A stretch of DNA of 62,935 nucleotides. Source: Rudanella paleaurantiibacter (GTDB lineage: Bacteria > Bacteroidota > Bacteroidia > Cytophagales > Spirosomataceae). The stretch is from contig NZ_WELI01000004.1 in assembly GCF_009184635.1 (NCBI RefSeq), positions 1-62,935 on the forward strand. The letters run 5' to 3'. Shown piece by piece: positions 6,814 to 16,382 of the stretch. How positions within the stretch are numbered: the first letter of the stretch is position 1; each line of letters starts with the position of its first letter. The notes under the pieces were generated by a model. It saw only the letters and a program-made list of their open reading frames with translations. It was not told the DNA's origin and did not search any database. Position numbers and translations under genes: made by a program.

Positions 6814-9054
6814 TTATTGAACCTGAGCGCCAGGTAACGAAACGAAAAAGGTGGCTCCCCGATTCAACTCACTGTGGTACCAGATTTTGCCGCCGTGCCG
6901 GTGGATAATCCGCTTCACAATAGCCAACCCTACGCCTGTTCCTTTGAACGAGCGGGCGTTTTCGAGCCGTTTGAATAGGTCAAACATTTTTCCGGCTTCC
7001 TTCATGTCGAAACCAATGCCGTTGTCGCTGACGGTGTAGATAACTTCACCATCAACCTCATGCCCGTTGACGTGTACCAGACCCGATGCAACCGAGCGGG
7101 TGTACTTGGCGGCATTGGAAATCAGGTTGGTAAATAATTGGGTAATCATAACCGGGTCGGCGTGCAGAGGGGGAGTCTCGCCAATCAGAATAGCCAAAGG
7201 CCGGTCTTTTTCGACCACCAGAATTTCCTCGCGGATGGTCTGCAACAGACCGTTGGTGTTGATCGGCTGCTTTTTTATGTCGACCCGACCCATGCGCGAG
7301 TAGTACAGAATATGCCGAATCAGCGACCGCATCCGGTCGGTTGAGTCGATGACTTTCTGAAACAGCACCTGGGCGTCGGGGTTGAAGTCGGCGCGGTATT
7401 CTTCCAGTAAGATTTCGGTGTAACAGCGAATCGACGACAGGGGTGTCCGCAAATCGTGCGATACCGTGTAGCTAAAGGCGTCGAGCTCTTCGTAGGCGGC
7501 CTGCAACCGTTGATTCAGCAACCGGATTTCGTTGGCCTGCCGGGTTACAATTTGCAGAATGTCTTCGCGGAGTTTGACGGCGGCTGCTACCTCGGCCTCA
7601 GTCCAGGGTTCCGAGGTGTTGCGCACCAATTCGGTCCAGGCTTCAAAGCTCTTGCGGGGGCTTATTTGATGTTGACCGTTCGGGTTAATGGTGACGGGCT
7701 TGTCGGGATTCCCGGCCCAGGTCACCTGCTGAATCTGTTCGGGCTTGAACCAAAGCAGGTACTCGTTCATTTCCTTCGACAAGACTATGGCCAACATACC
7801 GGCTCCCGTGTTGCGGAAACTTTCGGCAGGCGGATATAGGCTGGCTAAGTGGTCCGTTTCCAGAAACGAATCGGTATCGATGGATTTGAGCCAGCCTGTC
7901 AGGTCGTTGATAGCGGTTTCGTCGGGTGTTTGGCCGAGTCGGTACTGCTGGTTGTTGAACAGCAGCACTGCACCCGTGGCCGAGGTGAGGTCGAGCGCCG
8001 TTACCGGGTGACGGGTGAGGGCTCGCACCACGTCTTCGTCGGCCCGGAGCTGGCTGTTCAGGTGTTGCCCGTTTTGTCGGCTTACTTTGAGCAGGTTGCT
8101 ATCTTCCTCATCTTTCCGAAACTCCAGCGCGGCCGACAGCAACTGACTTACAAATTTAGCTGCTTGCCGGGCGCTGAAGTCCACAAACCGGGGCGAGTAA
8201 TGATGACACGACATCAGGCCCCACAGCTCGCCCTGATACAAGAGCGAGATGCTCATCGACGCGCCAACGCCCATGTTTTTGAGGTACTCGATGTGCACGG
8301 GCGACACGGCCCGCAGCACCGAGTGAGTCAGGTCGACGGGTTGATCGGCGGGCCACTCGGGCAGCGACAGAATAGGGGCGGGGCTGCTACCTACGTCGGC
8401 AATGAGTCTGACCAGATTGGCTTTGTACAGTTCGCGGGCCTGCCTCGGAATGTCGGATGCCGGGTAGTGGAGGCCCAGAAACGGCTCCAGGTGGTCTTCT
8501 TTTTCCTCGGCAATCACTTGTCCGTGCCAGTCGGGGGCAAACCGGTATACCATGACCCGGTCGAAGTCAATAATCGTTTTGACCCGCCGGGCGGTATTCT
8601 GAAGCAGCTCAATCAGTTGGCGGCTCGATTGCATCTCGGTCAGGGCTTCGGCAATAAGCCGCTGATTCAGAATCTGCTGGTTGCTTTCGCCAACGGGTTC
8701 CCATTCGAGCAAAATCAGGCCATTATGTTCGTGAACGATCAGATTCCAGGCTCGCCCGCTAAACTGGAGCCGGTACGGGTTGATTGTATCCCAGGCTTTG
8801 TTACGCTGCCCCACATTGAGCAGTTCGATCAGGGTCGAGGTAGGTAAATCGGTATGGGCCAGCAGCGTATCAATGGGTTGACCAAGTACGTCGGCTACGG
8901 GCCGACCAATAAGGTGAGCAACATTGGCGCTGACGTGGACAATGGTGTAGCTTTCGGGCAGAATACCAACTAAATAGCCATGTGCCTGGACATGACCCAG
9001 AATGTGGATAGGCTCTTGCTCGCAATTGGTCAGGTCAACGTCCTGAAAAGTCAT
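6814..9054 (-). CDS. bphP: Bacteriophytochrome sensor histidine kinase
   Basis: A 746-residue red/far-red photoreceptor. The N-terminal PAS begins with Cys11 in NCEQEPIHILGHVQAHG, the biliverdin-attachment cysteine of bacterial phytochromes. The GAF domain (about 145-315) holds PASDIP at 198-203 and SPVHIEYLKNMGV with chromophore-contacting His254. A PHY domain follows (about 330-500) with the PRxSF tongue motif SPRKSFEAW at 465-473. The kinase part has His533 in VSHDLRTPLSS and a HATPase with NLISNAAKYT, DNGIGFD and GTGVGL. All chromophore-contact motifs I can check are intact. First gene of a three-gene operon with its regulator and bphO. Confidence 0.95.
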   Translation of the reverse strand: MTFQDVDLTNCEQEPIHILGHVQAHGYLVGILPESYTIVHVSANVAHLIGRPVADVLGQPIDTLLAHTDLPTSTLIELLNVGQRNKAWDTINPYRLQFSGRAWNLIVHEHNGLILLEWEPVGESNQQILNQRLIAEALTEMQSSRQLIELLQNTARRVKTIIDFDRVMVYRFAPDWHGQVIAEEKEDHLEPFLGLHYPASDIPRQARELYKANLVRLIADVGSSPAPILSLPEWPADQPVDLTHSVLRAVSPVHIEYLKNMGVGASMSISLLYQGELWGLMSCHHYSPRFVDFSARQAAKFVSQLLSAALEFRKDEEDSNLLKVSRQNGQHLNSQLRADEDVVRALTRHPVTALDLTSATGAVLLFNNQQYRLGQTPDETAINDLTGWLKSIDTDSFLETDHLASLYPPAESFRNTGAGMLAIVLSKEMNEYLLWFKPEQIQQVTWAGNPDKPVTINPNGQHQISPRKSFEAWTELVRNTSEPWTEAEVAAAVKLREDILQIVTRQANEIRLLNQRLQAAYEELDAFSYTVSHDLRTPLSSIRCYTEILLEEYRADFNPDAQVLFQKVIDSTDRMRSLIRHILYYSRMGRVDIKKQPINTNGLLQTIREEILVVEKDRPLAILIGETPPLHADPVMITQLFTNLISNAAKYTRSVASGLVHVNGHEVDGEVIYTVSDNGIGFDMKEAGKMFDLFKRLENARSFKGTGVGLAIVKRIIHRHGGKIWYHSELNRGATFFVSLPGAQVQ

Positions 9055-9152
9055 TCTAACGGAGTTGTGAGGGCTATCCGGTGAACCGAGGAGCCGGTAT
9101 TTGTTTATACGGGGAGCAATATACGTTATTCGCTTTAAGTATATATAAAGTA

Positions 9153-9164
9153 TAGATTAATCTA
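9153..9164. promoter_or_regulatory. AT-rich palindrome upstream of the phytochrome operon
   Basis: TAGATTAATCTA is a perfect 12-base palindrome inside an AT-rich stretch (9118-9170) about 100 bases before the bphP start, in otherwise GC-rich DNA. It could be an operator; nothing in the sequence names the regulator. Confidence 0.35.
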
Positions 9165-9179
9165 ATTGAATGGACCGGG

Positions 9180-9264
9180 TGAATTAGCGAATGAGTGATT
9201 GAGTGAATGAGCGCAAGGGAGGGCGGCTTTTTTCCATTCACTCAATCACTCATTCGCTAATTCA
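9180..9264. repeat. Perfect 30-base inverted repeat (GAATGAGTGATTGAG words), element C1
   Basis: The 30 bases at 9180-9209 are the exact reverse complement of 9235-9264; the 25-base loop is GC-rich and ends in TTTTTTC. Arms are made of the words GAATGAG, GATTGAG and GAATTAG. The right arm ends four bases from the stop codon of the SDR gene read toward it, so it may act as a 3-prime hairpin or terminator for that gene. Same design as families A and B but with other words. Confidence 0.85.
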
Positions 9265-9268
9265 CTCA

Positions 9269-10036
9269 TTATTTCCGGTATAACGTTGTTGCGGCTGCCT
9301 GGGCGCTGGCCAGAATGGTCAGGTCGGCAATAGTAACGTGGGCGGGGGCGGTTACGGCATACACAATGGTATCAGCAATGTCGTTAGCCGTGAGTGGGTC
9401 AAATCCTTCGTAGACCTTGGCTGCACGCTCAGCATCGCCTTTGAAGCGTACCACCGAAAATTCGGTTTCTACGGCTCCGGGGGCAATGTTAGTTACTTTA
9501 ATGCCGTGCTGGGTGAGGTCGAGCCGCATGCCCGTGCTGAGCGCTTCAACGGCCGCCTTGCTGGCGCAGTACACGGCCCCGTTGGCGTAGGTTTGTTTGC
9601 CGGCAATAGAGCTGATATTGACAATATGCCCCCGGCCCCGGGCAACCATGCCGGGAATAACGGCTTTCGAAACGTACAGGAGTCCCTGCACATTGCCGTC
9701 GATCATCTGGTCCCAGTCGGCCACGTCGCCATCCTGAATGGCCGATAGCCCGTGGGCGTTGCCGGCATTGTTCACCAGAATATCCACGAGTGGGAAACCG
9801 TCCTGCTGCCAGTCGGCGGGTAGGCTTGCTATGGCGTTCTCGACAGCCTGCCGGTCGCGAACGTCAAAGGTTAGCGTGGTAACCGGTGTTTGGGAAGCAA
9901 GCTGATCGGTCAGTTCGGTGAGTCGGTCGGTACGGCGGCCGCACAGGATAAGGCGGTAACCGAGAGCCGCGAAAGCTTCGGCGGTGGCGCGTCCAATGCC
10001 CGATGTGGCACCGGTAATAAGAGCAGTGCGTGTCAT
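9269..10036 (-). CDS. SDR-family NAD(P)-dependent oxidoreductase
   Basis: A 255-residue classical short-chain dehydrogenase: cofactor motif TGATSGIG near the N terminus, NNAGNAHGL, the catalytic serine in NISSIAGKQ and the YCASK pair of catalytic Tyr and Lys. CGRRTDRL after the second strand suggests NADP. The DVADWDQMIDGNVQGLLYVSKAVIPGM region resembles YdfG-like 3-hydroxy acid dehydrogenases, so a small hydroxy acid is a possible substrate, but substrate choice in this family cannot be read safely. A good promoter lies just upstream, and the gene appears to be transcribed alone. Confidence 0.9.
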   Translation of the reverse strand: MTRTALITGATSGIGRATAEAFAALGYRLILCGRRTDRLTELTDQLASQTPVTTLTFDVRDRQAVENAIASLPADWQQDGFPLVDILVNNAGNAHGLSAIQDGDVADWDQMIDGNVQGLLYVSKAVIPGMVARGRGHIVNISSIAGKQTYANGAVYCASKAAVEALSTGMRLDLTQHGIKVTNIAPGAVETEFSVVRFKGDAERAAKVYEGFDPLTANDIADTIVYAVTAPAHVTIADLTILASAQAAATTLYRK

Positions 10037-10059
10037 GGTTTGTCGTTGGTTAAGACCGT

Positions 10060-10092
10060 CAAAGCTACGATCTAAATATACTTTGGCCCAAA
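10060..10092 (-). promoter_or_regulatory. Bacteroidota-type promoter of the SDR gene
   Basis: Reading the minus strand, TTTG (10092-10089) is followed after 21 bases by TAGCTTTG (10067-10060), matching the -33 TTTG and -7 TANNTTTG elements known for Bacteroidota sigma-A. The likely start of transcription is 15-20 bases before the ATG at 10036. Confidence 0.55.
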
Positions 10093-10204
10093 TATTGCTC
10101 GCTTATCAACAGATGCTGTTGTCTTGGTCTTCTTTTTCTACGACTCAGCATCGACCCGTTGTTCGACAGGACAGACACCAACCCTACATTAATCGCTACA
10201 CGTT

Positions 10205-11173
10205 ATGATTCCTGATTTTTCGGTGGTAGTGCCTACAAGCCAGAAAACCACCCATCTCCTGAGGTGCCTCGACGCATTGAGTCGTCAGCGCCTGCCCCAC
10301 GGACAATTCGAAATTATTGTGGTCGATGACGCCAACGACCGCGCTACGGCAGAGGCTGTTCGGTCGTTCACGCAAGTCTTTGGTATCGAAGCCCGGTACC
10401 TGAGTCAGCCCCGACGGCGCGGAATTGCGGCCGCCCGCAACCGTGGCTGGCAAGCGGCCCGTGGGCGGATCATTGCCTTTACCAACGAGGATTGTGAACC
10501 CCAGCCCGACTGGCTGTCGGCGGCCTGGGCGTGTTTCCGCCGGGGGGCGCAGGTGGTTTCAGGACAGATGCGCACGACCCCGTCGGCACGCTCGCATCCG
10601 TACGGATATGCCCCTGCCTTTGCTGAAAGTGGCGATTTTACGGCGGCCAACTGTTTTTGCCTACGCACAGCCATTCATCGAGTAGGTGGGTTTTCGGAGG
10701 AGTTTGGGATTACATGGTACGAAGATAGCGACCTTCAGTTCCGGCTTATTCGTAAGGGAATCCCGATTGCCAAATGCCCCGAGGCTGTGGTTTTGCATCC
10801 GTCACAGCCCACGCGTTCTATTCTGGAAGAGGAACGTCGACGGTCGTACGATGCCCTTTTGTACAAACGTCATCCTGATTTATATCGGCAGCGGATGCCC
10901 CACTCGCGTACGCAAACGGTGCAGTATGCTGGTGTGGTGCTGAGTGCGTCGGCAGTTCTGGCAGGGGCGCTGAGTGGTCGGTTCGACATGGCGTCGCTGG
11001 CGCTTGGCGTATGGGTATTGCTTACCGCCGATCTGTTCTGGAAACGCCTGCCCGCCGGGCCGATAACCTGGGAGGGCGTGAAACAGGCTGCAACCACCGC
11101 CGTGGCAACGCCTTTTCTCTCAGTTTACTGGCGCCTGTATGGCTCTGTCAAGTACCGGGTTCTGTATCTATAG
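10205..11173 (+). CDS. Family 2 glycosyltransferase with C-terminal membrane segment
   Basis: A 322-residue GT-A enzyme. It starts FSVVVPTSQKTTHLLRCLDAL with the nucleotide-binding motif IIVVDDAND, then RNRGWQAARG and FTNEDCEPQPDWL, which hold the metal-binding acidic cluster, and WYEDSDLQFRL as the likely base region. Two hydrophobic stretches near residues 235-275 probably anchor it in the inner membrane. It is divergent from the SDR gene and has no sugar genes next to it, so the acceptor is unknown. Confidence 0.88.
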   Translation: MIPDFSVVVPTSQKTTHLLRCLDALSRQRLPHGQFEIIVVDDANDRATAEAVRSFTQVFGIEARYLSQPRRRGIAAARNRGWQAARGRIIAFTNEDCEPQPDWLSAAWACFRRGAQVVSGQMRTTPSARSHPYGYAPAFAESGDFTAANCFCLRTAIHRVGGFSEEFGITWYEDSDLQFRLIRKGIPIAKCPEAVVLHPSQPTRSILEEERRRSYDALLYKRHPDLYRQRMPHSRTQTVQYAGVVLSASAVLAGALSGRFDMASLALGVWVLLTADLFWKRLPAGPITWEGVKQAATTAVATPFLSVYWRLYGSVKYRVLYL

Positions 11174-11335
11174 TGTGCCTGTCACCACTACATGGGTGAG
11201 GTGCTTCGGCAACAGTTTATGTAGAGCTTTATACGTTTTCTTGCTAAGGATCTGGGAATAAGGGCGAAAGAGTACACCGTTGGGTAGATTTCTGATTAAA
11301 ATTCAACCTTGCAAGCTACTCTACACGCCTATAAA

Positions 11336-11375
11336 AAAGCCGCCGGACAGACCTGTTGATCTGCCCGGCGGCTTT
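11336..11375 (-). terminator. Rho-independent terminator after the SUF/bacilliredoxin operon
   Basis: Stem AAAGCCGCCGG (11336-11346) with CCGGCGGCTTT (11365-11375), extended by ACAGA/TCTG; read on the minus strand the right side is followed by TTTTTTAT. It lies 18 bases beyond the bacilliredoxin stop codon. The rest of 11174-11392 shows nothing I can name. Confidence 0.8.
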
Positions 11376-11392
11376 GTGTACCTGGGTATCAG

Positions 11393-11824
11393 TTATGCCT
11401 GCTGGGGCGTGCAGAACTCTTCGAAAGCCATTTCGAGGTGCTGGGCAATCATCTGTGCCGAACGCCCTTCGATATGGTGCCGCTCAATGAAATGCACCAG
11501 CTCACCATTTTTGAAAATGCCAATGGCGGGCGATGAAGGCGGGTAGGGCAGCAGGTATTCGCGCATCCGGGCGGTGGCTTCTACATCGCCCCCGGCAAAT
11601 ACCGTAACCAGTTTGTCGGGCTTAATGCTGCTGTTGGCCAAAGCGGCTTTCACACCCGGCCGGGCCGCACCAGCGGCACAACCACATACCGAGTTTACCA
11701 TCACGAGCATGGTGCCCTGATCGTCGTTCATTGCCGTGTCAACTTCCTGCGGGGTTGTTAATTCCTGAAACCCTACGCTGGTGAGGTCCTGACGCATGGG
11801 GACCAGTAAGTGAGGAGGATACAT
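11393..11824 (-). CDS. BrxA/BrxB-family bacilliredoxin
   Basis: A 143-residue thioredoxin-fold protein of normal length for the BrxA/BrxB (YphP/YqiW) family, with the family active site CGC in MLVMVNSVCGCAAGAARPG and the later FAGGDVEATARMREYLLPYPPSSPA. In Firmicutes these proteins strip bacillithiol from oxidised proteins; in Bacteroidota they are common and thought to act in the same thiol system (family knowledge). It is the last gene of a minus-strand run with sufS, sufE and a DUF59 gene, which fits repair of oxidised sulfur-transfer cysteines (inference). Confidence 0.88.
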   Translation of the reverse strand: MYPPHLLVPMRQDLTSVGFQELTTPQEVDTAMNDDQGTMLVMVNSVCGCAAGAARPGVKAALANSSIKPDKLVTVFAGGDVEATARMREYLLPYPPSSPAIGIFKNGELVHFIERHHIEGRSAQMIAQHLEMAFEEFCTPQQA

Positions 11825-11833
11825 AAACAGTGT

Positions 11834-11857
11834 CTAGTTTATAGTTTACAGTTTTAC
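11834..11857. repeat. Family A word repeat, single arm, copy A2
   Basis: TAGTTTATAGTTTACAG words between the DUF59 gene and the bacilliredoxin gene; only one arm is present. Confidence 0.55.
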
Positions 11858-11871
11858 AAGTGGGGCTGGAT

Positions 11872-12198
11872 TTACATGAAACCCAACTCGAGTTTTGCCA
11901 CTTCCGACATCATTTCGGTCGAGTAGGGCGGGTCGAACGTCAGCTCAACGCTCACGTCGTTTACACTTTCAATTTCGCGAATTTTCTGCTCAATCTCTCC
12001 CGGCAACGAACCCGCTGAGGGGCACGAGGGCGAAGTGAGGGTCATGAGCACATACACGTTATTGACAGGGAAAATCTTGATGTCGTAAATCAGTCCCAGT
12101 TCATACACGTCGACCGGGATTTCGGGGTCGTACACGCTTTTCAGCGCCATTACCACCTGCTCTTTCAACTCGGCTTCGGTCAATGTCGATACAGACAT
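11872..12198 (-). CDS. DUF59/MIP18-type iron-sulfur assembly factor (SufT-like)
   Basis: A 108-residue single-domain protein. VVMALKSVYDPEIPVDVYELGLIYDIKI and LTSPSCPSAGSLPGEIEQKI are the two signature stretches of the MIP18/PaaD/SufT family, including the reactive cysteine in SPSCPS. These proteins take part in maturing iron-sulfur proteins. It lies 42 bases after sufE in the same direction, which supports this role. Confidence 0.88.
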   Translation of the reverse strand: MSVSTLTEAELKEQVVMALKSVYDPEIPVDVYELGLIYDIKIFPVNNVYVLMTLTSPSCPSAGSLPGEIEQKIREIESVNDVSVELTFDPPYSTEMMSEVAKLELGFM

Positions 12199-12239
12199 GG
12201 TTGGGGTTGTTTAATGGTTTCGGTTTGGTTGGGCGGGTA

Positions 12240-12668
12240 TTACTGCGCCGGAGCTGCGTACTCCCGGCCGTACTCTTTCATTCGTTGCAACATGGACGCA
12301 AGGCCCCCGGCCCGGCGCGAGGTGACCAGACTACCCATACCTACCCGGTCGATGAAGTACAGGTCGGCCTGCGCAATGTTCTCGGGTTTTTCGTCCGACA
12401 ATACCCGAATCAACAGGCTGATCAAGCCCTTTGAAATTTGGGCGGTGGGTTCGGCATCGCCGTAGAAATGGAGTGTATCGCCCTGAATTTCAGCGCCCAG
12501 CCATACCTTCGACTGGCAACCCATAATCCGATTTTCGTCGGTCAGGTATTGTTCGGGCATGGGGGGCAGTTTTTTGCCCAGGTCAATGATGTACTGCGTT
12601 TTATCGAGCTGATCGTCGAAAAGATCAAACTCTTCAATGATCTCGTCCTGTTTTTCGTTGATTGTCAT
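12240..12668 (-). CDS. sufE: SufE-family sulfur acceptor
   Basis: A 142-residue SufE protein of normal length. The sulfur-accepting cysteine is in ENRIMGCQSKVWL, and the family motifs TQYIIDLGKKLPPMPEQY and SKGLISLLIRVLS are present. It takes persulfide sulfur from SufS, whose gene lies 92 bases upstream on the same strand, and boosts its desulfurase activity. Confidence 0.93.
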   Translation of the reverse strand: MTINEKQDEIIEEFDLFDDQLDKTQYIIDLGKKLPPMPEQYLTDENRIMGCQSKVWLGAEIQGDTLHFYGDAEPTAQISKGLISLLIRVLSDEKPENIAQADLYFIDRVGMGSLVTSRRAGGLASMLQRMKEYGREYAAPAQ

Positions 12669-12759
12669 ATTTCAGGTTTTGCCAGGTGGTTGGCCCAGTC
12701 AATACACCAGAAAAAGCGTACGGCCTTGGTAGTCAGCGTATATGATTGATTGACTTAAA

Positions 12760-13995
12760 TCAAGCCATCATAGTTTGCACGCGTCGGATGCCCTGTACGA
12801 GCCGGTCAATTTCGTCTTTGGTGTTATAAACCGCAAACGAGGCCCGTGTGGTTCCGGCAATGCCCAATCGACGCATCAGCGGCTGCGTACAGTGATGCCC
12901 CGTCCGGACGGCAATGCCCATTTGATCCAGAATCACGCCCGTATCCTGATGGTGAATACCATCGAGTACAAACGAAACCACGCTAATTTTTTCTTTAGCC
13001 TGACCTACAATCCGAAGTCCCGGTACATCAGCCAGTTGCGCAGTGGCGTAATCGAGCAACTCACCCTCGTAAGCGGCCATATTCTCCTTACCCAGCGACT
13101 CCATGTACTCTATGGCTGTCCGAACCGCAATCACGTCGGCAATGTTGGGCGTACCGGCTTCAAACTTATAGGGAAGCTCGTTGTAGGTTGTTTTTTCAAA
13201 CGTGACCTCTTTGATCATCTCACCTCCTCCGCGGTAGGGTGGCATGGCGTCGAGCAGGGCTTTTTTGCCATACAACACGCCCATGCCTGTAGGACCGTAC
13301 AGTTTGTGGGCCGAGAATACATAAAAATCACAGTCGAGCGCCTGCACATCGAGAGTAATATGTGAGGAAGCCTGTGCCCCGTCAATCAGCACCACTGCGC
13401 CCACGCGGTGCGCTAGGTCGACAATCGTTTTAACCGGGTTGATGGTGCCCAACGCGTTGGACACATGCACCACCGACACAAATTTGGTGCGCTCCGACAG
13501 CATCTTTTCGTACTCGTCGATGAGCAGATCGCCGTTGTCGTCGATAGGGATTACTTTCAATACGCACCCTTTCTCTTCGCAGAGCATTTGCCAGGGCACA
13601 ATATTCGAGTGGTGCTCCAGGGTTGAGATAATGATCTCGTCGCCTTCGTTCAGGAATTTACGGCCGTAGGTTTGGGCTACCAGGTTGATGCCGTCGGTGG
13701 TGCCGTAGGTAAAGATGACTTCCTCAACGTGTTGGGCGTTGAGAAACGACTGAACCTTTTGGCGGGTTAACTCAAAATCGTGTGTAGCCCGTTCGGCCAG
13801 TGTATGAATACCCCGGTGGATATTGGCGTTGTCGTGTTCGTAATAGTGCGCCAGGGCGTTCAGCACCGAAACCGGTTTCTGGTTGGTAGCCGCGTTGTCG
13901 AGATACACCAGTGGCTTACCGTTGACCAACTGGTCGAGAATCGGGAAGTCCTGCCGGACACGCTGAATATCTATGGGACTAAGTACGGATTGCAT
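12760..13995 (-). CDS. sufS: Cysteine desulfurase SufS
   Basis: A 411-residue class V aminotransferase of the SufS/CsdA group. The PLP lysine is in FSAHKLYGPTGMGVLYG, the cofactor-binding stretch HHSNIVPW follows the usual DEIIISTLEH, and the catalytic cysteine is in RTGHHCTQPLMRRLG. It takes sulfur from L-cysteine to alanine and a protein persulfide for Fe-S clusters. It heads a minus-strand run sufS-sufE-DUF59-bacilliredoxin; scaffold genes sufBCD are not in the window. A -7-like TAACTTTG lies at 14095-14088 on the minus strand, but no good -33 element goes with it. Confidence 0.95.
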   Translation of the reverse strand: MQSVLSPIDIQRVRQDFPILDQLVNGKPLVYLDNAATNQKPVSVLNALAHYYEHDNANIHRGIHTLAERATHDFELTRQKVQSFLNAQHVEEVIFTYGTTDGINLVAQTYGRKFLNEGDEIIISTLEHHSNIVPWQMLCEEKGCVLKVIPIDDNGDLLIDEYEKMLSERTKFVSVVHVSNALGTINPVKTIVDLAHRVGAVVLIDGAQASSHITLDVQALDCDFYVFSAHKLYGPTGMGVLYGKKALLDAMPPYRGGGEMIKEVTFEKTTYNELPYKFEAGTPNIADVIAVRTAIEYMESLGKENMAAYEGELLDYATAQLADVPGLRIVGQAKEKISVVSFVLDGIHHQDTGVILDQMGIAVRTGHHCTQPLMRRLGIAGTTRASFAVYNTKDEIDRLVQGIRRVQTMMA

Positions 13996-14212
13996 AAGGG
14001 ACTGTTAGAGAATAAAATAACCCGTCGGGGTTGAGCTGTTGGGCAAGCCAGTACCCCCGTTGACGGACCGGATAACCATTGCCTGCGCAAAGTTACCGCT
14101 TGTATTGATAACAAGGCCCGTGGGTAAAAGGTGCTGAAAAACCGCACACTCTTGCCTCATTTTACCCGGTTTGGTTTAGAATGAATCATTGTTTGGCGGC
14201 TACTACGGGTGT

Positions 14213-16285
14213 TTAGAGCAGTTTGATGGCCTCGGCCACGCTCGTAACCGGTAGCTGACAGGCCCGGTCGTGGCACACGTAGATAGTCGTTTGTCCGTCG
14301 CGCATGGTTCGGTCCTGGAGCAACGGCAAATCCGACACACAGGCGCTGGGGGTGTTACAAACCAGTCCGCAGAAAATGACACCCGTAGTCAGGTGGCTTT
14401 CCAGCTCGCGTCGGTAGGTATCGGCTTCGGGGCCAATAATCGCAATCTCGACCGAAGGCAGCACCCGTCGGGTGTAGAGGGCGGCCCAGTTGGTGAGGTA
14501 GTCGGGGTTCTTTTCGAGTAGTGGCCCAATCCGGCCCAGCATCCGGTCGGCGAGTTCGGCGTAGGCAGGCCGGTCGAGCAGGAGGCTCAGGGTGAGCAGG
14601 TTTCCGGCCATGATCGAGTTCGACGCCGGTACCACATTGTCGAACAGCTCCTTGCGCCGGGCAATGAGGTCTTCGGCGTTTTTGTCGGTGAAAAACAGGA
14701 GCGGGTCATTGTCGGTATCGGCAAAGTTTCCGAGTACGTATTGGGCGAGTGCGTCGGCTTCGCGGAGCCAGCTTTCGGTAAACGTAGCCTGATACAAAGC
14801 CAGCAGCCCATCGATCACGGCGGCATAATCTTCCAGAAAACCAGCCTGTTTGGCCCGGCCGGGGGCGTCACCGTTTTTCTTGTACGTGTGCCACAGCCGA
14901 CCGTTGCGTTTGTCGCGCATGTTATGCAACAGAAAATGAGCCAGTCGCAGAGCAAGGGTCAAAAACTCAGGCTCGGTAAACGCCCGGTAGGCCGATACCA
15001 GCCCTTTCAGCATCAGTCCATTCCACGAGCACAGTATTTTGTCGTCGAGGCCGGGTCGGATGCGGGTTGCGCGTACGGTCATCAGTTTCTGGTGGGCTCC
15101 GGCAAGCATCTCGTGCAACTCGGCCACGGTCCAGTCGGCGCGTTGGGCAAACTGTTCGTCGGTGAGGGTGCGGTGCAGAATGTTGCGGCCTGTTTTACCG
15201 TGACCGGTTTCATGCTCCCAGTTGCCGTCTTCCTCAATCGAGTACAGATCGGCAAACCACTCAAAATCGGAACCCAGAATGTCGCGGAGTTCGGCCGTGG
15301 TCCAGGTGTAAAACTTGCCTTCTTCGCCCTCGCTGTCGGCGTCGAGGGCCGAGTAAAACCCGCCTTCGGGGCTCAGGAGTTCGCGTTGGGCAAAGGCGAT
15401 GGTCTGGTAAACCGTCTGTTTGTAAAGCGGATTGCCCGTAACGCGCCAGGCGTCGGCATAGAGGCTCAGGAGTTGCCCGTTGTCGTAGAGCATCTTCTCA
15501 AAATGCGGGGCAAACCAGTCTTCATCCACCGAGTACCGGGCAAATCCACCGCCCGACTGATCGTAGATACCACCCAGAGCCATCCGGTCGAGGGTGAGCG
15601 TTAGCTGATTTAGGGCGCGTTCGTCGTTGGTAAGTTGGTGATAGGTGAGCAGAAACGTGTAGATGCTCGGCATCGGGAACTTAGGTGCCCGGCTCAGGCC
15701 CCCTTTCTCCTGGTCGAATTTGGTAGCAATCTGCTCAAACAGGGTTTCGGCTACAGCCTGCCGGTATTGCGGGCCGCTATCAGTCAGGCCAAAGCGCACA
15801 CTGTCGCTCAGGTTCAGTTCATTGGTAAACCCTTCGGCCGATTCAACCAGTTGATCGCGGTGCTCATCGAACGCATTGCGCACGCTCACCAGCAGGTTCA
15901 CCCATTGTTGCGGGGGCAGGTAGGTAACCCCGTAGAACGGCCGGGCGTCGGGTAGCAGAAACACGTTGAGGGGCCACCCCCCACGCACGCCCATGGCCTG
16001 CACGGCATCCATGTAGATAGCGTCCACATCAGGCCGCTCCTCCCGATCGACTTTAATACACACAAACCGCTCGTTCATGATGGTGGCAATCTGCTCGCGC
16101 TCAAACGATTCGCGCTCCATCACGTGGCACCAATGGCAGGCCGAGTAGCCAATACTTACCAGAATGGGTTTGTCTTCCCGAACGGCTTTGGTGAGGGCTT
16201 CCTCGCCCCAGGCGAACCAATCGACCGGGTTATGGGCGTGCTGAAGCAGGTAAGGGCTGGTTTCGTGGGCTAATCGGTTGGGCAT
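14213..16285 (-). CDS. DUF255 thioredoxin-domain protein (YyaL/SPATA20 family)
   Basis: A 690-residue protein of full length for the family. Residues 1-165 form a thioredoxin-like domain that opens [20 protein letters not shown] and has the CHWC site in [17 protein letters not shown]. The rest is an alpha/alpha-barrel-like region with [20 protein letters not shown] and [12 protein letters not shown], resembling N-acylglucosamine epimerase-type barrels. The function of the family is not settled; a redox or sugar-related role has been suggested from the domains. It is separated from the SUF genes by 217 bases that show no other gene. Confidence 0.92.
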   Translation of the reverse strand: MPNRLAHETSPYLLQHAHNPVDWFAWGEEALTKAVREDKPILVSIGYSACHWCHVMERESFEREQIATIMNERFVCIKVDREERPDVDAIYMDAVQAMGVRGGWPLNVFLLPDARPFYGVTYLPPQQWVNLLVSVRNAFDEHRDQLVESAEGFTNELNLSDSVRFGLTDSGPQYRQAVAETLFEQIATKFDQEKGGLSRAPKFPMPSIYTFLLTYHQLTNDERALNQLTLTLDRMALGGIYDQSGGGFARYSVDEDWFAPHFEKMLYDNGQLLSLYADAWRVTGNPLYKQTVYQTIAFAQRELLSPEGGFYSALDADSEGEEGKFYTWTTAELRDILGSDFEWFADLYSIEEDGNWEHETGHGKTGRNILHRTLTDEQFAQRADWTVAELHEMLAGAHQKLMTVRATRIRPGLDDKILCSWNGLMLKGLVSAYRAFTEPEFLTLALRLAHFLLHNMRDKRNGRLWHTYKKNGDAPGRAKQAGFLEDYAAVIDGLLALYQATFTESWLREADALAQYVLGNFADTDNDPLLFFTDKNAEDLIARRKELFDNVVPASNSIMAGNLLTLSLLLDRPAYAELADRMLGRIGPLLEKNPDYLTNWAALYTRRVLPSVEIAIIGPEADTYRRELESHLTTGVIFCGLVCNTPSACVSDLPLLQDRTMRDGQTTIYVCHDRACQLPVTSVAEAIKLL

Positions 16286-16382
16286 GTTCTACAGGCATTA
16301 GTTACTGTAGGCATAACCGAGAAAGGAGAGGAATGTGTGCCAGAGATCACCAATTTTTGTTATATTGCTTAAAACAAGGGTT

